Source of the DNA: an uncultured Roseburia sp. | GTDB lineage: Bacteria; Bacillota; Clostridia; Lachnospirales; Lachnospiraceae | Length of the DNA: 64,000 nt | NCBI GenBank assembly: GCA_947174805.1 | Contig: CAMWKH010000002.1 | Location: forward strand, 62,001 to 126,000 | Direction: 5' to 3' | Shown: positions 1 through 8,793 of the stretch, piece by piece | Layout: each line of letters opens with the position of its first letter | Position numbering within the stretch: position 1 is the stretch's first letter | The notes under the pieces: generated by a model | What the model saw: the letters and a program-made list of their open reading frames with translations, nothing else | Database searches by the model: none | What the model was told of the DNA's origin: nothing | Position numbers and translations under genes: made by a program

Positions 1-145
1 TATCAGGATTCAAATCCCCTCCATGTTCTGGGATTGTAACTTTTCCAGACTTAGTCGGGTGTTTGTATTGGTGGTGAGAACCTTTTTGCTTTACTTGATA
101 CCATCCGTTTTCTAATATCATACTTTCAATTTCTCTAAATCTCAT
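1..145 (-). CDS. hicA: HicA-type mRNA interferase toxin (5' part only)
   Basis: Not in the ORF track because the window edge cuts it. The ATG at 145 follows GGAGGT and reads MRFREIESMILENGWYQV, then KQKGSHHQYKHPT, then KVTIPEHGGDLNPD. This is the HicA fold: a double-stranded-RNA-binding-like domain whose His in the GSHH motif is the catalytic residue for mRNA cleavage. About 48 codons are visible of the 60-80 usual for the family. HicB antitoxin would be expected downstream, outside the window. The call rests on motif and length; the partner gene cannot be seen. Confidence 0.85.
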   Translation of the reverse strand, partial: MRFREIESMILENGWYQVKQKGSHHQYKHPTKSGKVTIPEHGGDLNPD

Positions 146-198
146 CCAATACCTCCTTATTCATTCATGGCATCTCTCCTTTCCGTTAATTTAATGAC

Positions 199-227
199 AT
201 TATAATACGTATTATGCGCATTGTCAA
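199..227 (-). promoter_or_regulatory. Perfect consensus sigma-A promoter of hicA with a palindrome
   Basis: On the minus strand, TTGACA (222-227) and TATAAT (199-204) are separated by exactly 17 bp. A 14-bp perfect palindrome, ATAATACGTATTAT (202-215), sits in the spacer and overlaps the -10 box. That is the position expected of an autoregulatory operator for a toxin-antitoxin complex. The stretch from 228 to 410 holds nothing I can recognise. Confidence 0.8.
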
Positions 228-410
228 TAATTCTATTCTGTAAACAAATTAATAGAATATCCACTGCTTCTGCCGCCTGAAATGCCGGAAGGAGAGAAGG
301 AGTACAAATCCCAATGAAGCTGCAAAATAATATTTTTCCCTTCCACTACCAGCCGGATTCGGGACTTGCACCCGTTGAAAACCTGCGCCGTCATTTGCAC
401 AATATAATAA

Positions 411-429
411 CGGCGGGAAAATCCCGCCG
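411..429 (-). terminator. Terminator of the raffinose operon
   Basis: An 8-bp perfect GC-rich stem (CGGCGGGA / TCCCGCCG) with a 3-nt loop lies 28 bp past the stop of the sucrose phosphorylase gene. On the minus strand it is followed by TTATTATATTG. Confidence 0.7.
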
Positions 430-457
430 TCTATGCATCTTCCTGTGCACAGGCCTT

Positions 458-1936
458 TTATCCATTATGATTTATCTCATAACTTCCCCGGACAAAATCC
501 GCCGTAAGTTCCGCAAAACATCCCTGGTTCTCCCACCGGATCCAAAGCGTCCCTTGTGACTCCTTTACAGAGATTTCTGCCCCTTCCTCAAAGGCCCCGA
601 AGGTGCTGCGGAAACGAATCAGCTTTAACTGCTTTTTCACGGAATCTTTTGAAAGGGCCGACTCCACTTCTTCCCAGGTAAGATTTGTCCGGTTAATCTC
701 CTTATGTCCCCCAAACCCTGCTCTTTTCACCGCCTCATGGTCGTTTTTCCCTTCCAAAAGGTCAAGATACCAAACCTGGGGTTTCCCCGGCATAAACATC
801 TGGAGGGCCCTGGCTAAAAGCATTTTTTCCTCCGACTCCCCCAGGGCGGAAAAATAGGCTGCATTCACCTGATAATACATATTTTTCTCCCCGTGGAGAT
901 TTTTCACAAAGCCGCCTCTTGATACAATTAAATGAATGAGTTTTTCGATATCCTCCTCCGGCAAAATTCCCTTTAAATCCAGGAGGGGAATCCCGTCATG
1001 GCATCCCAGCATGTTTACCACTTTTAAATCTTTTTCTATGATTTCTTTGGCCCAGTCAGAAAGAAACCTGCTTCTCTTATTCTCAATGGCGTCTATCACA
1101 AGGCCGGGCAGAAAGAAATCATAGGTCATATATCCCTTATGACACAGTTTTTCATAAATCTTTTCCTCATAGGTGGCATGTATCTCCGGAAGCAATGTCA
1201 TGTGGTAGGGCTCTGCAAGTTCCCGAATCTTCTCCAGAAGATCCCAGGTGCCGGGCTCATTTAAAAAATTTTTCTCCCCCGGCTCTTTGGAAGCATAGGC
1301 AAAGGCGTCCAGACGCACAATAGCTGTCCCGTAATCTGCAATCTTTTTTATGGTGTCTTTATAAAATTCCCATACCTTTTGGGATTTTACATTTAAGTCC
1401 ATCTGGCCCAGATATGTGGGGTAATGCACTTCCTGGTAAAAAGTATTCCAGTAGGGAACCATTGTTTTGTCGGGAAACTGCACCATCAGGATGGGAAGGC
1501 CGGGTTTTCGGAAAAACATTTTCTTTAAATAGGATTCCTCCGGCTGTATATATCCCTCCTCTGTCATAGAGCCATAGCCATCCCAGAATTCATTCCAGTT
1601 GATAAAAAAATCTTTGTACTCTGACTCCTCCCCCCGCTCTACCAAATCCTTAAACTGGGGGGACTGGGCAGAAGCATGGTTTAAAATAAAATCCAGCTTC
1701 ACATCCATTCCAAGTTTCTTTATCTCCTCCAAATCCTGCCTGTCTGCCAGCTCTTCATTGATATCATAATCTATCACGGAAAAACCCCGGTCCAAATCGG
1801 AATGGTATAAACTTGGCAGAATGTAGAAAGAGCCAAACACATCCTTCATCTCATCTCTTTTTAACAGGGAAACCATATCCGATAAACGGCTTCCCACGCT
1901 GTCCGGGTATGCATTTAACATGGGCTTATTTTTCAT
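458..1936 (-). CDS. Sucrose phosphorylase family glycoside hydrolase (GH13_18)
   Basis: Phosphorolyses sucrose (or a related glucoside or sucrose phosphate) to glucose 1-phosphate plus the acceptor, in the cytoplasm. The start MKNKPMLNAY was chosen over the longer ORF because GGGAGG lies just upstream; this gives 492 aa, the usual length. Visible GH13_18 features are DRGFSVIDYD near residue 49, the nucleophile Asp in RLDAF (about 210), the acid/base Glu in LLPEIHATYE (about 251), the HDG aspartate (about 314) and KEINRTN near the C-terminus. It overlaps the upstream agaSK by 11 bp, so the two are translationally linked. The subfamily also contains sucrose-6'-phosphate and glucosylglycerate phosphorylases, so exact substrate is inferred from agaSK context. 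Confidence 0.88.
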   Translation of the reverse strand: MKNKPMLNAYPDSVGSRLSDMVSLLKRDEMKDVFGSFYILPSLYHSDLDRGFSVIDYDINEELADRQDLEEIKKLGMDVKLDFILNHASAQSPQFKDLVERGEESEYKDFFINWNEFWDGYGSMTEEGYIQPEESYLKKMFFRKPGLPILMVQFPDKTMVPYWNTFYQEVHYPTYLGQMDLNVKSQKVWEFYKDTIKKIADYGTAIVRLDAFAYASKEPGEKNFLNEPGTWDLLEKIRELAEPYHMTLLPEIHATYEEKIYEKLCHKGYMTYDFFLPGLVIDAIENKRSRFLSDWAKEIIEKDLKVVNMLGCHDGIPLLDLKGILPEEDIEKLIHLIVSRGGFVKNLHGEKNMYYQVNAAYFSALGESEEKMLLARALQMFMPGKPQVWYLDLLEGKNDHEAVKRAGFGGHKEINRTNLTWEEVESALSKDSVKKQLKLIRFRSTFGAFEEGAEISVKESQGTLWIRWENQGCFAELTADFVRGSYEINHNG

Positions 1937-4727
1937 TGACTGCTCCCTCCCCTGTAACGGTAATTTTCGCATTTCCTGCCTGCCTCAACAGTTTTTCCTG
2001 CTCTATTTCAAGCACTGTCTTTATCAGATCACTGCCGGCATTCTCATCCCTGTTCCGCTTTAACCTCCTGGCGAGGGTTTTCTCCGGAGTACTGTCTATA
2101 TAGACGGGCAAATCCACGCCAATGAGATATTCGCTTCCCCCGTGGGTCCACTCAATGAGAAGAATTTGCACAGAGGAAAAATCCACATCCTCATAGGAAA
2201 TCTCCCCCTCTCTCCTCCCCATCATCTTTAAGGGAATGATATCTTCCCCTGCCTTAAATGAGGAGATCACTTTATTTATCTCATCAAATTCTATTTCTTC
2301 CGGGGTGCCAAGATAGTCCCTAAGCCCCTGTTCTCCTGTTTCCTCAAAAATTCTGAGACGCTCCCTGTCGTTATCCATAGGGATTCGCTTCGGATAATTA
2401 TCCCCGGAGAGGACATAGCAGTTTACCCCGTCATTAGCAAAGTACTGGCTTAAAACAGAAGCCATGGTGGTTTTCCCGCACCCGGAACCCCCGAAAAGAC
2501 TGATTACCATCCGTTCTTTCCCAGATTTTACATAACTTCCCATGACACGGTACAATTCTTCTACCGATTCCATCTCCTGAAAGGAAATCTGATATGACTC
2601 ATACTCGGTTTGGGGCGCCGGAAGGGGAATTCCAATTTCTGTCAAAAGGGCGCCGGTGTAAACTTTTCCTTTGTCGCTGTCAACATACACAGCATCCCTC
2701 TTTAATCCTTTCAGCTTCACATAGGTCACAGGCATATTTCCCGAAACCTCAAGCCTTACGATATTCACAAGGGCTTCCTTTTTATCTTCTGAGAGAAACA
2801 TCCAGCCTGCATACCCATCCGCAAAAGGATTAGAAAGGCGGTAATACTCTCCCTGGCAGATTAATTGTTCATGCATCTTGTAGGTTTTAATCTGCTCTCT
2901 CACCATACGCTTTTCTTCCTCACTTAAAAGCGCCGGGTTCAGCTCATATCCAAAGGTCCCTGCCATAGCGGTAATTCCCCTGGTGCAAAGGCTTGTCACT
3001 CTCCCCGTCTGGTGATTGGGGACAGCCGATACATGGGAGCCCACCACGGAAACAGGATAAAAGAAGGAGGAGCCATACTGAATCTTTGTCCTGTTTATGG
3101 CGTCCGTATTGTCGCTGCACCAAATCTGGGGCGCATAGTACATCATTCCGGCATCAAACCTTCCTCCCCCTCCGGCGCATCCTTCTATCAGCATATCCGG
3201 GTATCTCTCGGTGAGTTTTTCCAGGAAATCATAGACTCCCAGAACATAATCGTATGTCACGGTACCTGCATACACATCCGCCATGCCCCTGTTCATATCC
3301 CATTTCACATATTCCACATTTCCCGAGTCCAGCACTGCGCAGATCTGGTCAAATACATACTCTCTTACTTCTTTTTTGGAAAAATCCAATAGGAGCTGAT
3401 ACCTGGAACGTATGGGGTCTCTGTTCCCTATTTTAAGGGCCCATTCCGGATGCTTTCTGTAGAGGTCACTGTCCTCATTTACCATCTCCGGCTCAATCCA
3501 GATTCCAAACTTCACCCCGCAGCTGTTTACCCTGTGGATTAACTCTGCCAGTGTCCCCCCCAGCTTTTCCTCGTTTACATACCAGTCTCCCAGGGAGCTT
3601 TTATCGTCGTCTCTCTTTCCAAACCAGCCGTCGTCCATCACCACCATATCCATTCCAAGATCCGCGGCTTCCTTTGCAAGATTAACAATGGTATCCCCGT
3701 TAAAATCAAAGTAGGCTGCCTCCCAGCTGTTTAAAAGTACCGGCCGGGGGCGGTTTGCAAATTTTCCCCTGCACACATGGTTACGGATACAGGAGTGGTA
3801 TTTGTGGGACAGTTCTGCAAAACCGTTCTGCGAGTAAGATAAAATAACCTCCGGCACAAAAAACTCCTGCCCCACATCAAGGGGATAGGAAAAAAGCGCA
3901 CTGCCCAGTCCCATAATCACTCTGGTCTGGTCAATCTGGTCTTTTTCCACTTCACAGAGGAAATTTCCGCTGTATACAAACAGCATTCCGTAACAGCTTC
4001 CAAAATCCTCCGTGGCGTCTTTGTCCGCCAATATCACAGCCGGATTGTACTGATGGCTGGACATCCCCCTCCTGCTGCCAAAAGCAGTGGTTCCATGGCC
4101 CAAGCGGGTGCGCTCCATATTTCTCTCCATGGTATGCCTGCCATAAAACTTCACCACATCAAAATCTCCTGTGAGAAAGTCAAGGCATGCCCCTGAGGCT
4201 TTTTTCAGGGTCACTCTGCCCTCACCCACATTTCGGATTACCGCACTCCTCGTAATGATGTCATCCTCCGCCAACACGCCGTAGAGAAGACTCACTTCCA
4301 CATGGCTGACCCTGTCTTTTAACACAATCTCAAGGGTCTGGGCTTCATCCCCTGACCACACCGCCGGAAGTCCTTTTAAACTGTACTTTCCCTGGCGGAT
4401 TTCATAGCGGGAAAAGGTCAGGTTACAGCACCGGGAACCGTCGCTGTTTTCTATGTTAAGGGCATAATTCCTGTAGTCCCCGCTCCCCAGGGTAGGGTAC
4501 TCCTGGGGAAGGGTATCTAAAGAATATGTTTTGTCGTTTCCTGCGGCATATGGATTTCCCGAAAATCCCCTGTCCGCAAAAGTCACCATATCATCTGCAA
4601 AACCGAAGTTTCTTGCTCCATAGTATAAATGTAGAAGATAACCATATTTATCCACCTGCATCTGATAGGTTGTATTTTTTGTGTGCAGGGTAAAAATATT
4701 TTTATTCTGATTATAAATGATGGACAT
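1926..4727 (-). CDS. agaSK: Bifunctional alpha-galactosidase (GH36) / sucrose kinase, AgaSK type
   Basis: 933 aa, two enzymes in one chain. Residues 1 to about 720 are a GH36 alpha-galactosidase: nucleophile Asp477 in YVKWDMNR, acid/base Asp539 in WCSDNTD, substrate-site VVMDDGWFG near 363. From about 735 a uridine-kinase-like P-loop domain begins, with Walker A GGSGCGKT at 746-753. The layout and length match AgaSK of Ruminococcus gnavus, which cleaves raffinose to galactose and sucrose and phosphorylates the sucrose on its glucose unit. The start follows AGGAG. The gene lies between the ABC permeases (22-bp gap) and the sucrose phosphorylase (11-bp overlap). Kinase substrate is by homology. 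Confidence 0.92.
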   Translation of the reverse strand: MSIIYNQNKNIFTLHTKNTTYQMQVDKYGYLLHLYYGARNFGFADDMVTFADRGFSGNPYAAGNDKTYSLDTLPQEYPTLGSGDYRNYALNIENSDGSRCCNLTFSRYEIRQGKYSLKGLPAVWSGDEAQTLEIVLKDRVSHVEVSLLYGVLAEDDIITRSAVIRNVGEGRVTLKKASGACLDFLTGDFDVVKFYGRHTMERNMERTRLGHGTTAFGSRRGMSSHQYNPAVILADKDATEDFGSCYGMLFVYSGNFLCEVEKDQIDQTRVIMGLGSALFSYPLDVGQEFFVPEVILSYSQNGFAELSHKYHSCIRNHVCRGKFANRPRPVLLNSWEAAYFDFNGDTIVNLAKEAADLGMDMVVMDDGWFGKRDDDKSSLGDWYVNEEKLGGTLAELIHRVNSCGVKFGIWIEPEMVNEDSDLYRKHPEWALKIGNRDPIRSRYQLLLDFSKKEVREYVFDQICAVLDSGNVEYVKWDMNRGMADVYAGTVTYDYVLGVYDFLEKLTERYPDMLIEGCAGGGGRFDAGMMYYAPQIWCSDNTDAINRTKIQYGSSFFYPVSVVGSHVSAVPNHQTGRVTSLCTRGITAMAGTFGYELNPALLSEEEKRMVREQIKTYKMHEQLICQGEYYRLSNPFADGYAGWMFLSEDKKEALVNIVRLEVSGNMPVTYVKLKGLKRDAVYVDSDKGKVYTGALLTEIGIPLPAPQTEYESYQISFQEMESVEELYRVMGSYVKSGKERMVISLFGGSGCGKTTMASVLSQYFANDGVNCYVLSGDNYPKRIPMDNDRERLRIFEETGEQGLRDYLGTPEEIEFDEINKVISSFKAGEDIIPLKMMGRREGEISYEDVDFSSVQILLIEWTHGGSEYLIGVDLPVYIDSTPEKTLARRLKRNRDENAGSDLIKTVLEIEQEKLLRQAGNAKITVTGEGAVNEK

Positions 4728-4749
4728 AATGCATCTCCTGTAATTATTT

Positions 4750-5592
4750 CTATCCTTTCACTGCCCCGTTGGCCACACCGTTTAAAATCTGTTTCTGGCA
4801 GATGATATAAAATACCAGAATAGGTATCAAGGCCAAAATGTAGGAGGAAAAGGCCAGATTGTAATTTGTGCCGAACTGGGTCTGGAAATTAAGCTGCGCC
4901 AAAGGCAGGGTGTTCTGCCCTGTTCCCGACATAATAACCAGGGGGGTCATAACATCATTCCATGTGCCAAGGGCTGTTAAAATGGCAACTGTGGCATGCA
5001 TGGGCTTCATCATGGGAAACACAATGGTCCAGTAAGTTTTCCATGTGCTTGCCCCGTCAATGTCCGCCGCCTCCTCCAAGGCCACCGGGATATTTTTTAA
5101 ATATCCCGTATACAAAAGCACATTCATGGGCATATAAAATACAAGATACAAAAGAATCACTCCTGCCCGGTTTCCCAGTCCCATCTGGGCCGTCTGCTTT
5201 ACCAGGGGCATCATCAAAATGGAAAAGGGCACAAACATACCGCTTACAATATAAAGATAAATCAGACGGAAACTTTTCTTTTCTGCCATGCTCCTTCCAA
5301 TTACATAACCTGCGATGGAATGGATTACAATGGACAGTGCAATGGTAACCAATGTAATCAAAAGGCTGTTCCCCAAAGAATGCCAGAAATCCGTCACTTC
5401 CATTGCCTGCCGGAAATTCTCAAAACTGAAATGTGCAGGAAGAGCCAACGCCCCAGCCACATCATTGGTCATCTCGCTTGGCTGCTTAAAGGCAATGACA
5501 AATGCCATATATAAGGGGAAAAATACAGTCACCGTCCCTAAGACCAAAACAATGGTCAACACCCAATTTGTTTTCTGCGTTTTTTCCATCAT
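4750..5592 (-). CDS. Sugar ABC transporter permease, MalG type
   Basis: 280 aa inner-membrane permease with about six hydrophobic segments. The EAA loop reads LEEAADIDGASTWKTYWTIVFP, which contacts the ATPase. The C-terminus, QKQILNGVANGAVKG, is typical of the MalG/MsmG family. It overlaps the upstream permease by 4 bp (ATGA), indicating coupled translation. Context makes it part of a raffinose-family oligosaccharide importer. No ATPase is encoded nearby; such importers in Firmicutes often share an MsmK/MsiK-type ATPase encoded elsewhere. Confidence 0.92.
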   Translation of the reverse strand: MMEKTQKTNWVLTIVLVLGTVTVFFPLYMAFVIAFKQPSEMTNDVAGALALPAHFSFENFRQAMEVTDFWHSLGNSLLITLVTIALSIVIHSIAGYVIGRSMAEKKSFRLIYLYIVSGMFVPFSILMMPLVKQTAQMGLGNRAGVILLYLVFYMPMNVLLYTGYLKNIPVALEEAADIDGASTWKTYWTIVFPMMKPMHATVAILTALGTWNDVMTPLVIMSGTGQNTLPLAQLNFQTQFGTNYNLAFSSYILALIPILVFYIICQKQILNGVANGAVKG

Positions 5593-6464
5593 AGCTGCTC
5601 CTCCTTTTTATTCATAATGGTCATCTGGAAAATAGAAATCGCCACAATCACAAAGAAGAATAACACTGCATTGGCACTCTGGAAACCAAACTGTCCCCCG
5701 TCCATACCGTTTTTGTAAATTAAAAAGGAAATAGATTCGGTGCTCTGGGCAGGCCCTCCTTTTGTCAAAGACATAATCTGGTCAAATACCATAAGTAAAT
5801 TTTTTGTGCTGAGCACCAGATTAATGGTTACAAAGGGAATCACAAGGGGAAAAGTAACGCTCCAGAACTCTTTCCACTTGCTGGCCCCGTCTAACATACT
5901 GGCCTCATACACTTCCTGGGGAACGGTCTGCAGGCCAGAAATATAGATAATGGTATTCATAGCCACCGCCTGCCAGACGCCTACCACCAAAACGCCTATC
6001 CAGGCATACTTTTCACTGGCAAGGATACTGTTTTTCATCCAGCCGATATCCCATGCCATCCCCACTGCAGGGAGAATATAAGTAAAGATAAAGCTGAAAA
6101 TATAACCGATGACCAGGCCTCCTAAAATATTTGGCACAAAGTAAATTCCCCTGAGCGCGCTTTTAAAGCGGATGCAGCTGTTTAATCCCAGGGCCATAAC
6201 AAGGCTTAAGACATTTACAAGCACCGTGCCTGCCAGGGCATATTTAAATGTGAAGAGATAACTTTTTCCCACTCTGGCATCAGAAAAAAGATCTAAGTAA
6301 TTCCTAAGTCCCACATTGTCATAGGAGCCGTAACCTCTGTAATTTGTAAAACTGTAAATCATTCCCTTTATCATGGGCAATGTATTAAAAGCAAAAAACA
6401 AAATCAGTACCGGTATAATCACTGCCCAAAATGTTTTGTCCCGGTTTGTCATCTTACTTTTCAT
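5589..6464 (-). CDS. Sugar ABC transporter permease, MalF type
   Basis: 291 aa membrane protein, the second permease of the raffinose-operon importer. The EAA loop is visible as YEASMLDGASKWKEFWSVTFPL near residue 185. The ATGA overlap with the binding-protein gene upstream and the 4-bp overlap downstream show a tightly coupled set. It carries the short N-terminus usual for CUT1 sugar permeases. Substrate is inferred from agaSK. Confidence 0.92.
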   Translation of the reverse strand: MKSKMTNRDKTFWAVIIPVLILFFAFNTLPMIKGMIYSFTNYRGYGSYDNVGLRNYLDLFSDARVGKSYLFTFKYALAGTVLVNVLSLVMALGLNSCIRFKSALRGIYFVPNILGGLVIGYIFSFIFTYILPAVGMAWDIGWMKNSILASEKYAWIGVLVVGVWQAVAMNTIIYISGLQTVPQEVYEASMLDGASKWKEFWSVTFPLVIPFVTINLVLSTKNLLMVFDQIMSLTKGGPAQSTESISFLIYKNGMDGGQFGFQSANAVLFFFVIVAISIFQMTIMNKKEEQL

Positions 6465-7759
6465 TTTCCATCCTCCCTTTCTTTCTGATACTGCTGCACT
6501 TTCCGGATTAAATCTCTGTTGTACCGTTTCCAGTCCGAATCGAATTGAGCCAGAAAAGTATCTGCCGCATTGTCGCTCTCATTAAGCAAAAACGTCTGAA
6601 TCATGGCATCAACGCTCATTTCACTGGGGTAATGGTGATCCTGGAAATCCGCCATTCTGTCCCCCTCTATGTAATTTTTCATATCCAAAAGCTCCCCGGG
6701 AATATCAAAATCTCCCTCCTTGCAGGCAATCCCCCCCTGATTATCCAGATAAACCTGAACGGTTTCATCTTCATATAAAAACCGCAGCACCTCATAAACC
6801 GCTTCCTTATTCTCACAGTCTTTCATCACGCAAAACTGCAGATCGATACCGGAGTTTAACACATTGTCCGCCTCATTTTCATTTGCCGGAAAGGTAAATG
6901 AACCGATATTCAAGTCCGGATTTACCGATAAAATCTGGGGAATGGCATAACTTCCGATGGGATACATGGCGGATTCACCCCTGGCAAATGCCGTACAGGC
7001 GTCATTGTAGCTGTAGGCATAAGGGTTCGGCTCCCCGAAGCTTAAAAGCTCCCTCATTTTATCCGCAACTTCCCGGTATTCCTCCGAAAAAGTAGTATTT
7101 CCCAGATTTACCTCATTGCAGGTGTCTGAATCGGACAACCCAACTGCCAGGGCATTCCAGGGTGCAAGGCAGGTCCAGGTATCCTTATAACCGAAATACA
7201 AGGGCAGCATTCCCTCTGCCTCAATCTCTTTACACAGGGAAACAAAATCATTCCAAGTCTCTGGCACTTCCCACCCCTGTTTTTCAAACAGATCTTTGTT
7301 GTAAAGAATCCCTGCTGCATTTGCGGCGTAGGGCAGGCAGTAAACTCCCTCTTTGGGGATAAACTCCAACTCCTTACTCATATCCTGATAGGACTGTTTT
7401 ACAGACGCTGTTTCCTCCAAATCGGAAATATCCAGAAACAAATCCGCATCCAGGAAATTGGAATAATTGATATCCCCTCCGATTCCCACAATCTCAGGAT
7501 AATCCTCTCTGATAAACCTTGTTTTTAAAATTGTCATTGCTTCATTTGGAGATTCAATGTTAAGATGGATATCCTCGTGGCTCTCATTGAAGCGGTCTTC
7601 AATGATTTCAAAAGCTTCCACCGCCTCCGGCTTGTAAGACACCAGCTCCACCTCCACTTTTCCATCTGCTTCACTCCCTGCGCAGCCTGCAAGACCTGTA
7701 ATTCCCACAGCCATAAAAAACACCGCCGGCCATCTTCGGGCAATCTTCCTTTTTGACAT
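6461..7759 (-). CDS. Sugar ABC transporter substrate-binding lipoprotein
   Basis: 432 aa. The N-terminus is a lipoprotein signal (basic MSKRKIARRW, hydrophobic stretch, lipobox GLAGC), so the protein is anchored outside the membrane. The rest fits the family 1 extracellular solute-binding fold, with the central YNKDLFEKQGWEVPETWNDF motif. It is the first gene of the operon and starts after AAAGGAG. Its expected ligands are raffinose and related galactosyl-sucroses, from the operon content rather than from residues. Confidence 0.9.
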   Translation of the reverse strand: MSKRKIARRWPAVFFMAVGITGLAGCAGSEADGKVEVELVSYKPEAVEAFEIIEDRFNESHEDIHLNIESPNEAMTILKTRFIREDYPEIVGIGGDINYSNFLDADLFLDISDLEETASVKQSYQDMSKELEFIPKEGVYCLPYAANAAGILYNKDLFEKQGWEVPETWNDFVSLCKEIEAEGMLPLYFGYKDTWTCLAPWNALAVGLSDSDTCNEVNLGNTTFSEEYREVADKMRELLSFGEPNPYAYSYNDACTAFARGESAMYPIGSYAIPQILSVNPDLNIGSFTFPANENEADNVLNSGIDLQFCVMKDCENKEAVYEVLRFLYEDETVQVYLDNQGGIACKEGDFDIPGELLDMKNYIEGDRMADFQDHHYPSEMSVDAMIQTFLLNESDNAADTFLAQFDSDWKRYNRDLIRKVQQYQKEREDGK

Positions 7760-7817
7760 ATTTTTCTCTCCTTTCCCTTGGTTTTACAGTCTTTTTTCTT
7801 GTTAAATGCATTTTAAC

Positions 7818-7847
7818 ATACCCGTATGCTATCATAAATATCCGTAT
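7818..7847 (-). promoter_or_regulatory. Two direct repeats, candidate AraC operator upstream of the raffinose operon
   Basis: On the minus strand ATACGGATAT and ATACGGGTAT occur in the same orientation, starting 20 bp apart (plus strand 7838-7847 and 7818-7827). Two tandem half-sites two helical turns apart are the usual target of AraC/XylS dimers. They lie upstream of the binding-protein gene; TAAAAT at 7810-7815 may be its -10. On the plus strand, TATAAT at 7884-7889 can serve the AraC gene. Confidence 0.55.
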
Positions 7848-7936
7848 TTTTTGATTTTTATACCACAATACTAGATTTTGTGTTATAATAGTACATGACA
7901 ACGCATTTTGGTATATTCACCGGAGAAGGAGCAGAG

Positions 7937-8782
7937 ATGAGCCATACATTTTTTAATATATTTCCCAACGAAAACTTTATAGATTTGTGTATGTATCAGT
8001 TTGGATATGAACAGTGCGAACCGGGACATTCTTTCGGCCCCGTAAAACGAAATCATTATCTCTTCCACTATATTATCTCCGGCACCGGCACCCTAATGGC
8101 AGATAACGCAAAAGGAGAGACCCAGACTTACTCTATTAAAAGCGGCCAGGGATTTTTAATTTTTCCGGGACAGATTAACACCTATTTCGCAGATGACAAT
8201 CTTCCCTGGGAATATTTTTGGATAGAATTTGACGGCCTTAGGGTAAAGGAGGCCCTTGACTTAACCGAGCTCTCCAAAAACAACCCCGTCTACCGCTCCC
8301 GCTCCAAAGACCTGCGGGAGGAGATGGTGAGGGAGATGGACTACATTATCCACCACCCAAAAGAATCCCCCTTTCATCTCATCGGGCACCTGTATCTTTT
8401 TTTTGACTGCTTTACCCGCTCCGCAAAGACAGAGACCTTGGTGAAGAGCAGCAAAATGAGTGACTACTACATAAAAGAGGCCATCCACTATATGGAACAG
8501 AATTTTCAGAACAATATTACCATCGAGGATATTGCCGCTTTGTGCGGAATCAACCGCAGTTATTTTGGAAAAATATTTAAGAATTCCATGGGGCGTTCCC
8601 CCCAGGAGTTTTTAATGAATTACAGAATGGTGAAAGCCACGGAACTGTTAAAGCTGACCTCCCTTTCCATTGCAGATATCGGCTCTGCAGTTGGATATGA
8701 AAATCAGCTTCATTTTTCCCGTGCCTTTAAAAATGTATATGGCATTTCACCAAGAGAATGGCGAAACCAACATAAAATGTGA
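7937..8782 (+). CDS. AraC-family regulator of the raffinose operon
   Basis: 281 aa from the ATG at 7937, preferred because GAGAAGGA lies 6-7 bp upstream. The N-terminal half is a cupin-like sugar-sensing domain (FHYIISGTGTL, FLIFPGQINTYFADD). The C-terminal half has two helix-turn-helix motifs (IEDIAALCGINRSYFGKIFK and IADIGSAVGYENQLHFSRAFK) followed by the family signature GISPREW. It is divergent from the transport/agaSK operon, so it most likely activates that operon in response to alpha-galactosides. Confidence 0.9.
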   Translation: MSHTFFNIFPNENFIDLCMYQFGYEQCEPGHSFGPVKRNHYLFHYIISGTGTLMADNAKGETQTYSIKSGQGFLIFPGQINTYFADDNLPWEYFWIEFDGLRVKEALDLTELSKNNPVYRSRSKDLREEMVREMDYIIHHPKESPFHLIGHLYLFFDCFTRSAKTETLVKSSKMSDYYIKEAIHYMEQNFQNNITIEDIAALCGINRSYFGKIFKNSMGRSPQEFLMNYRMVKATELLKLTSLSIADIGSAVGYENQLHFSRAFKNVYGISPREWRNQHKM

Positions 8783-8793
8783 CAAACCAGAAA

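Noticed and set aside
314-559. 81-aa plus-strand ORF
   Set aside because: It runs through the operon terminator and into the antisense of the sucrose phosphorylase; no ribosome site.
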